From Nymphaea colorata (lineage: Eukaryota > Streptophyta > Magnoliopsida > Nymphaeales > Nymphaeaceae): 64,000 nt of DNA. A program made the position numbers and the translations under genes. The first letter of the stretch is position 1; each line of letters opens with the position of its first letter. The notes beneath the pieces were generated by a model that had not been told where the DNA came from, made no database searches, and saw nothing but the letters and a program-made list of their open reading frames with translations. Where the stretch lies: the NCBI RefSeq assembly GCF_008831285.2, contig NC_045141.1:2110001-2174000 (forward strand). The letters run 5' to 3'. Below, piece by piece: positions 58,600-64,000 of this stretch.

Positions 58600-59513
58600 T
58601 GTCACACCCCAACTTTTTGACCCTCAAACAATTTTTTTTTTTATAAACCTAAAGCATTGAGGTGCAACTACACAACAATTGCTACGTCATTTGAAACCAT
58701 GGGGCAATTCTCTTTCCATGTCAATTAATCCAAGAATTTTCACGCTGGAAATTAAAATTCTCTCTAACAAGATTAAAATTCAGCTAAGAAAAAATTAGAG
58801 AGAATTCAAAATTAATTATCTTTTCCAAAATTGGGCTCATCTAAAATGATGCCAAGGAAATCTAGCTGCTAGATTCCTCTCTCTTTCTTATTCCTTAATT
58901 ATTTAAGGTAATTCTAATTAAAAGGAAAATGATTTAAAACAAAGAAATTTAAGAATAGCTCATTCTGGGCATAATTCTATTCATTTTAAAATCATTTCAA
59001 ATGATTTTAACAAATTTAAAATCAATTTAAAAGTTGGTGTGTTTTTAAAGGTAAGCCTCTTTGATGCACAACTCTTTCTAAAAAAAATTTGAAAAGATTC
59101 GAAAACTTGCTCATTGAATCTGGAATTTTGGGCTTGCTTGACTCTTATTTTTTAAAAAACATAAAATTGAAAAGATCTCAATCTTTAAACTCAAATCAGC
59201 TCAATTACAGCTGATGCATTTTCAAGGCCAACCAAAGGAGCTGCCCAGATGGGCGTAATCTATTCCTCTTTTTAAAATGTAAAGAACTTAATTTAGAAAA
59301 AAAAAAACAGATGAGCTTTAATTAAGCTGATCTCCTTTAATTTCAAATGTGTGTGCTATTCTTCTTTTTAAAAATTTTACTTACTTCTGGAAAGATCTTA
59401 AATCTAAAATCAGATCAGCTCAACTAAGACCGGCCAATTTTTTAAAAAAAAAAAAACTAAAAGGGCAGCCATTTGGACGTGTTCTTCTTTTACTCCAAAT
59501 CCTTTTTGAAAAG
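58600..59513. other. AT-rich DNA, probably the residual 5' LTR of gypsy 2
   Basis: Begins at TGTCACACCCC (reverse complement of an LTR 3' end). 58649-58720 matches 51922-51996. The rest is AT-rich, with many 'aattaaaattc' words and no ORF of interest. The other LTR border was not found; the copia element at 59.5 kb lies where it should be. Confidence 0.4.
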
Positions 59514-59797
59514 TGTTAAAATAGATGTAATGGGGAACCGGGTCCATTTCTGGACCCGGTCCCATGGGGCACGGGTACCGAGGCCGGCTCGGTACCCTAG
59601 GCAGCATTCTTCTCTCCCTCCTATATAATCTTCACTTAAGTGTAATTGTGTGATTAAGTGAAAAATAATTTTCTCTCTCCTAGGGTTGTGGTGTGCACCT
59701 AGGTTAGAGCTTCCCGTGGTTTTTTCCTCTTTCTGAGGTTTTTCCACGTATATCGTGTGTTCCCCTCTTCTTCTTTCGTGTGTTGCATGTTTCTACA
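59514..59797 (+). repeat. 5' LTR of the plus-strand copia element
   Basis: The right end is ...GTTTCTACA directly before the primer site. The left end is set at TGTTAAAATAG (59514) on the TG rule; an alternative TG start lies about 11 bases further in. 59622-59640 ('tatataatcttcac') is a TATA-like element. No partner LTR remains. Confidence 0.6.
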
Positions 59798-59809
59798 TGG
59801 TATCAGAGC
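59798..59809 (+). other. Primer binding site (tRNA-iMet)
   Basis: TGGTATCAGAGC, a perfect match to the plant copia/gypsy iMet site, starting at the base after the LTR. Confidence 0.97.
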
Positions 59810-60155
59810 CGTGAGATCGTTCGGCTTCGTCTCGTATTTTCGTAGTCGCCCTTGCACCGCAGCCACCTGCGCCGTTAGGGTTTCCCGCGCCGCCACCATT
59901 GGGATCTTCTGCGCCGCCGCCTGTCGCCGCTTGTGACTTCCGCTGCCGTGGGTGTCTCCTTTTCCGTCGTCGGTCGATCCAGAGCCATCCCATCTTTCCG
60001 CTGCCGTGGGTGTCCAGCACCGTCACGCCTCTGCGTCGCCGCCGTCGGGCGATCCAGCACCGTCGCCGACACCTAAGGTTCCGTGTGGTGCTGGTGTTTC
60101 AGCCGCCGCCGTGCTGTCTTGTTGCTGCCTGGGGTTGTGTCTGACTTGACTGCTT
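59810..60155 (+). other. GC-rich gag leader
   Basis: About 345 bp rich in GCC/CCG words, with two imperfect internal repeats ('cgtgggtgtc' at about 59947 and 60005; 'cggtcgatcc/cgggcgatcc'). ORFs on both strands are compositional. It probably serves as the RNA leader/packaging region. Confidence 0.5.
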
Positions 60156-60959
60156 GTGATGGCGGAAGAGCTTGCACCTAAAAGTGATATGGCCTTTGAC
60201 GCGGGCAGCGCTCCCAAGAGCGAGATCTTGCCGGTTCAGGTCACGCCCATTCGTCTGACTAAAGACAATTATCTTTCTTGGTCTGCTGCTCTCGAGATTG
60301 GGATAACGAGCCGTGGTCGTCTTTCCTATATCACAGGCGACAAACCGGCGCCCAGCAAAACTGATCCTCAATGGGCAACGTGGGTGTTGGAAGACAGTCA
60401 GGTTAAGGTATGGATCATCAGCTCTGTGTCTGCTGATATTCAGCCTCTTATTCTGCGAAAGCCTACTTCGTTTGATATGTGGACTGTGCTTGCAAGGATG
60501 TATGGTCGCAAGAAACGGGTTCTGCGTACGTATCAGATTAAACGCAGTATTTATTCTCTGAAACAGGGTGACCTGTCTGTTGCCTCCTTCTATGCAGCCC
60601 TGAAAACTAAGTGGGAGGAACTTGATTATCATGTGAATGATAACTGGGACTGTGGTTCTGATCATGCTCGGTACTGGGAAAAGGAATGGATGGACCGGAC
60701 GTTCCTCTTCCTTGGAGGCTTGCGTGATGAGTTTGAACCCATTCGGAGTCAAATTCTCAACTGTGATGAGATTCCTGGAATAGAAGATGTTTATGCCAGA
60801 GTGGAATCAGAGGAACAAAGGCGTCAAGTGATGCAAATTGACCCTAGTCACGGGACTGGTCCCTCGGCCTTTGTTAGCCGTTCTTCTGTGTCTGGACCAC
60901 GCCCTGTTAGGCGATGTACACATTGTCACAAATCAGGACATTCTGTTGACTTTTGTTGA
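60156..60959 (+). pseudogene. Copia gag with a stop in the zinc knuckle
   Basis: 267 codons from ATG. The start at 60156 is chosen because the next in-frame ATG (60159) is adjacent and conserved gag text follows at once: 'VQVTPIRLTKDNYLSWSAAL' (the LxxxNYxxW block), 'WATWVLEDSQVKVWIISS', 'FDMWTVLARMYG', 'LKQGDLSVASFYAALKTKWE' and 'ARVESEEQRR'. It ends in a complete CCHC knuckle 'CTHCHKSGHSVDFC'. The next codon is TGA (60957-60959) where related elements have Trp; the frame then continues without a break into pol. Gag builds the particle and binds RNA. A one-base nonsense change is the simplest reading; a programmed readthrough is possible but would be unusual in copia. Confidence 0.92.
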
Positions 60960-62024
60960 GATCTTCACCCTGAGAAGAGACTTGTTCGTGGTCGCCCTCC
61001 GTCTAGTCGGCGAGGTCCTCTTGTGCAGGACTCAACTCAGAGTGGTTCTTCAAGTGGTGAAAAATCGAGGTTTTCCCCTGATCAAATCAAGGAACTACAA
61101 GCTTACATCAGTCGCCTTTCTACTACGTCAGAAGACACATCTACGTCTGATGGGGCTAAATTAGCTCAGGCTCTTGTTGCTACAAGTGATCAAGGTAATT
61201 CCTCTCCTGGTGATTGGATTGTTGACAGTGGGGCTACTCATCATATGACCGAGAACCCTAAGATGTTTCAAGAATACAAGTTGACTTCTGGGCAGCAGCG
61301 TGTTTCTATGGCTGATGGTTCTTCTATTTCTGTGGCTGGAAAAGAGAGTTTCTCATTACTGAACAAATATTGTCTTCATAATGCCCTGCATGTTCCTAAT
61401 ATTCCCGTGAATTTGTTATCTGTCAGCAGTATTACCAAAGAGCTAAACTGTAATGTAATATTCTCTGCTGATCGTTGTGTACTGCAGGACTTGGGGACGG
61501 GGCAGAAGATTGGGATTGGTTCGGCTATTGATGGTCTCTACAGAATGCCAGTACAGGTTGCCTCTGCTTTGATTTCAGCCACCAGTGGACAGTTATCTGA
61601 CGTGGAGGACAGATCCGCTATTATGTGCTGGCACGAGAGACTTGGTCATCTTCCTTTTCAGTTGATTAAACAATTGTTTCCTAAGATGTTTCGGTTTGTT
61701 TCTTTGGACACCTTCGCCTGTGAAGTGTGTCAGTTGTCTAAGCATGTTAGGGCCTCGTACCCTATTTCGTTCAATAAAACCAGCCGTCCTTTTGCTTTGG
61801 TTCACTCTGATGTTTGGGGTCCTTCGGGAGTGCCCACCGGTCGTGGTTTTCGTTATTTCATGACTCTTATCGATGACTACTCTCGTTGTACGTTCGTATA
61901 CTTGTTGAAAGAACGTAGTGAGGTTCCCGGCATTGTCAAAAACTTCGTTGCATTTGTTGAAACTCAATTCCAAACCCCTGTTCTAGTCATCACATTGTCA
62001 AACTATTTTTGGGACCTAGTATAA
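60960..62024 (+). pseudogene. Copia pol: protease and partial integrase
   Basis: Same frame as gag. After a Ser/Arg-rich linker ('DLHPEKRLVRGRPPSSRR') comes the aspartic protease 'WIVDSGATHHMTENP' with the catalytic D-S-G intact, then 'LHNALHVPNIPVNLLSVSSI'. The integrase zinc domain has 'CWHERLGHLPFQLIKQL' and 'FACEVCQLSKH' (H-H-C-C). The catalytic core starts 'LVHSDVWGPSGVPTGRGFRY' (first Asp) and 'MTLIDDYSRCTFVYLLKERS'. Similarity ends after 'FVETQFQTPVLVI'; the last residues to the stop at 62022 come from foreign DNA. The second Asp and Glu of the D,D,E triad are therefore missing. Confidence 0.92.
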
Positions 62025-62500
62025 GATATATCCTTACAACTAGACCACCCAATTAGACTAAAAAATCCCTCCATTAGTACTAGGAAGGAATTTAGACTCG
62101 ACTACAATAGTCCCTATATTTTGATGAGAGAACAAGGAGAAATGGTGAGAGTTCAAACCGTAGATGACCCTGAAGAAGTCTATACAAATACCACAATCGT
62201 GGTATACCAAAAATTTGGATTTATTAGGAGACCAAGACTATTAAAAAAAATGCATATAAGTAAGAGTCCTAGGACGTGCATTGGTATATGGTCACTTCTA
62301 TTTTCAAGTGATTGCTTAAATGAGAAAATGAAATGGATAAAGTGCTCATCTTGTTCTATGTTTTAGACCAATGTCAAACTGTTTTTTAGTCTATATTGGG
62401 TCAACCAATGTTAGTCAATGTCTAATTGAGTCTACCTTCGTATATCCAGATGAATTTTTCATATTTAGACAATATTTTTCTGTATAACCACATCTTGTTT
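61985..62500. other. AT-rich DNA beyond the copia truncation
   Basis: No gene recognised. 'catcacattgtcaaactatttttgggacc' at the junction is echoed by 'accaatgtcaaactgttttttag' near 62366. This may be a leader or LTR part of the element carrying the ORF that follows. Confidence 0.4.
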
Positions 62501-62505
62501 GTTGA

Positions 62506-63400
62506 ATGCCAAGGTCGATATGGACTTCATGTCATCCCAATTGTAGTCTACCTACTCCAATGGTATCTATCATGATACCTTACCTTATGGTATCCTTATG
62601 GTATATGTTTTTGTATCACTTAGAGAATTGTAGCCTTGAAGAAACTGTCAGTTTAACAATTCAACCTATCAACGACAGTCTGATCCATGTATCCACTAAA
62701 AGTTGGAATCCCATAACCAACACATTTTAGTTTTTATGGAGTGAGATGACCGTCACCCTAAATGAATTTTCCCACATTATGGGACTTCTTGAACTTTAAG
62801 GTGATCCTAGAGGACCAACCAAGAGTCAGTTCCTCATCAATCAAGAGAAGTCAAAATCCTAATAGTGATTCATTGACTCACCAAAAAAAAGGAGTTGGTC
62901 ACTTCTAGAAAAAGTTGGACCTCAATGCATTCAGCTAGAAAGTCTCAGCAAAGAGCTTTCTCAATATGTTGACACAACCACACCCTCCAGCAATGGCGTA
63001 GATGAGCATGAGATTTACAAAGAACTTCGAATTGCTCACCTCTTTAAAAAATGAACCTACCAATCAATAGTGATGGCAACACTAGCTTTCCTCTACAAAG
63101 GACTCTCAATATTTTCAATCAGATATGCATTTTACATTAAAGGATGTGTCTTCACCATATCATTTTGGTTTTACAAAACATGGGGCCACAATCCAACCAT
63201 TTTCAGAATTCTCATGGGTGATTGTCCAATGTGAAGCACGACAGAAGAAAGAGAGCATCATTTGGGACTTCTTTGATGTAGAAGTCATCAAATCAAGATA
63301 CACATACAACCCAAACAAGAGTTGCCTACTTATGAGGCCCTATTTCATAGTGGAATATCATCCAGAGTGGTGTTCTCGTTAGTTCTCATAGCGACAAAGA
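62506..63400 (+). pseudogene. Extra ORF of a Tat/Ogre-like gypsy element (plus-strand copy; plant-mobile-domain-like)
   Basis: ORF 62506-62730 ends 'STKSWNPITNTF', stop, and reading continues in the same frame with 'LWSEMTVTLNEFSHIMGLLE' (about 62736-62795). Later come 'SLSKELSQYVDTTTPSS' (62945-62990), 'MATLAFLYKGLSIFSI' and 'CVFTISFWFYKTWGHNP' (63070-63185). Each block has a counterpart in the minus-strand ORF at 34760-33500 ('LLDEFAEILDLP', 'LYEEFGAYVEPST', 'ITALAFLYERLTRFTI', 'LKHTGPQ'). The 'EMT.TL.EF..I.GL' block is typical of plant mobile domain / DUF7745 proteins. Function unknown. At least five stops interrupt it. Confidence 0.6.
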
Positions 63401-64000
63401 TAGATTCATGAGATTAGATCAGAATGAATAGTTGCGAAGCACGAGCTGGATACTCTTGAGTGGTCTAGAACATATACTGCAGCCCAACAACATTGAGAAC
63501 TTTTTGGTCATATATACCTTGTCCTTAGTTCAACCGTGTGTCCTGACTATGCCAAATGGTAGGAAGACATCTGCCCATCTATCTTTTTTGGCTAGGTGTT
63601 AGAGTCTTCCAAAAAACATTAGTCAATCGAGTCATCAAACAATATTGTCTTATTCCAATACCAAAATGTTAAATCAAACATTTTGTCCTTCTTCAATGAA
63701 TATCTGTGATCAGATCATTCTTCAAAATCCTAACTCCTTATCTCTCTTAAGGCCAGTGAACATCCAATCTGTGGTAGAAACCAGAAAAGAGAGAAGAAAA
63801 AGGATAGAGATGGAATCTGAACAACAATGCAATCCTAAGAACAAGAATGAAGAATCATCTTCAAGATCCAGTATTGCTACAAAAACTCATGAACCAGATC
63901 AAGATGAATAAAAATGATTTCACAAGGTCATATTAAAATTCAACAAGTAACAAACAAAAATTGACAATAAAAAGAGGAAGAAAAACAAAGAAACATCATC
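63401..64000 (+). other. Region downstream of the extra ORF, with an acidic/basic ORF at the edge
   Basis: ORF 63645-63911 ends in a charged tail ('RKERRKRIEMESEQQ', 'KNKNEESSSRSS') similar in style to the Lys/Glu-rich region between the extra ORF and gag at 33.0-33.3 kb. In the same order a gag gene would be expected just beyond the window. This is an inference from position and composition only. Confidence 0.3.

Larger units (their letters stand above)
59514..61990 (+). mobile_element. Truncated, relatively young Ty1/copia element (plus strand)
   Basis: The order is 5' LTR (to 59797), tRNA-iMet primer site, GC-rich leader, gag, protease, integrase, then an abrupt cut at about 61990. One reading frame runs from 60156 to 62024 with a single TGA. 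The remaining integrase, RT, RNase H and 3' LTR are absent from the window. Conservation of long ORFs shows that it is younger than the other elements here. Confidence 0.9.

Noticed and set aside
59793-60752. Minus-strand and alternative-frame ORFs (65-217 codons) over the copia leader and gag
   Set aside because: The plus-strand gag frame explains the region; the others are shadows in GC-rich sequence.
62030-62370. Considered as an organelle DNA insertion because of AT-richness and a conserved look
   Set aside because: No chloroplast or mitochondrial gene text could be recognised.

Overview
This window looks like a transposon-dense, AT-rich intergenic stretch of a flowering-plant nuclear genome. 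The evidence is plant-type LTR retrotransposons primed by initiator-Met tRNA, a Mutator-like element (MULE) with a FAR1/FHY3-type transposase and a Ulp1-like protease gene, PIF/Harbinger-type MITEs with TAA target duplications, and two exons of a plant plasma-membrane-type Ca2+-ATPase. The species cannot be told from the sequence. No intact host gene is visible, and nearly every coding stretch is broken by stops or frameshifts.

Layout: 1-925 is the end of a MULE whose body lies outside the window. 926-8446 is AT-rich and has no recognisable gene. 8452-13222 is a complete but decayed minus-strand Ty1/copia element with two LTRs of about 247 bp, an initiator-Met primer binding site and the 5-bp target duplication GTCAT. 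13228-17640 is non-coding apart from a hAT-like element (about 15584-16378) and one exon-like ORF. About 17640-29145 is a MULE: a plus-strand Ulp1-like gene runs toward a minus-strand FAR1-type transposase gene. Long tandem arrays sit inside the element and near its ends, including an AT-rich array with a period of about 240 bp.

29150-40400 holds a perfect 102-bp palindrome and a truncated minus-strand Ty3/gypsy element of the Tat/Ogre type (pol start, protease, gag, an extra upstream ORF, a primer-site-like motif and a probable long LTR). A 1.4-kb Harbinger-type element with GA-rich minisatellites is nested in that probable LTR. 40400-44250 has a second MITE and the Ca2+-ATPase exon pair. 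44-47 kb holds two copia fragments on opposite strands. 49.6-58.6 kb holds two minus-strand chromovirus-like gypsy elements with LTR-like DNA between them. 59.5-62.0 kb is a comparatively young plus-strand copia element: gag to integrase is open except for one stop, and it is cut off inside integrase. 62.5-63.4 kb is a second, plus-strand copy of the same extra ORF family found upstream of gag at 33.5-34.75 kb.

The genes do not form a host pathway; each works, or once worked, in the mobility of its own element. No plainly new system was found. The most unusual items are the perfect palindrome, the MULE carrying a satellite-like array inside its protease gene, the isolated Ca2+-ATPase exon pair, and the paired extra-ORF copies.
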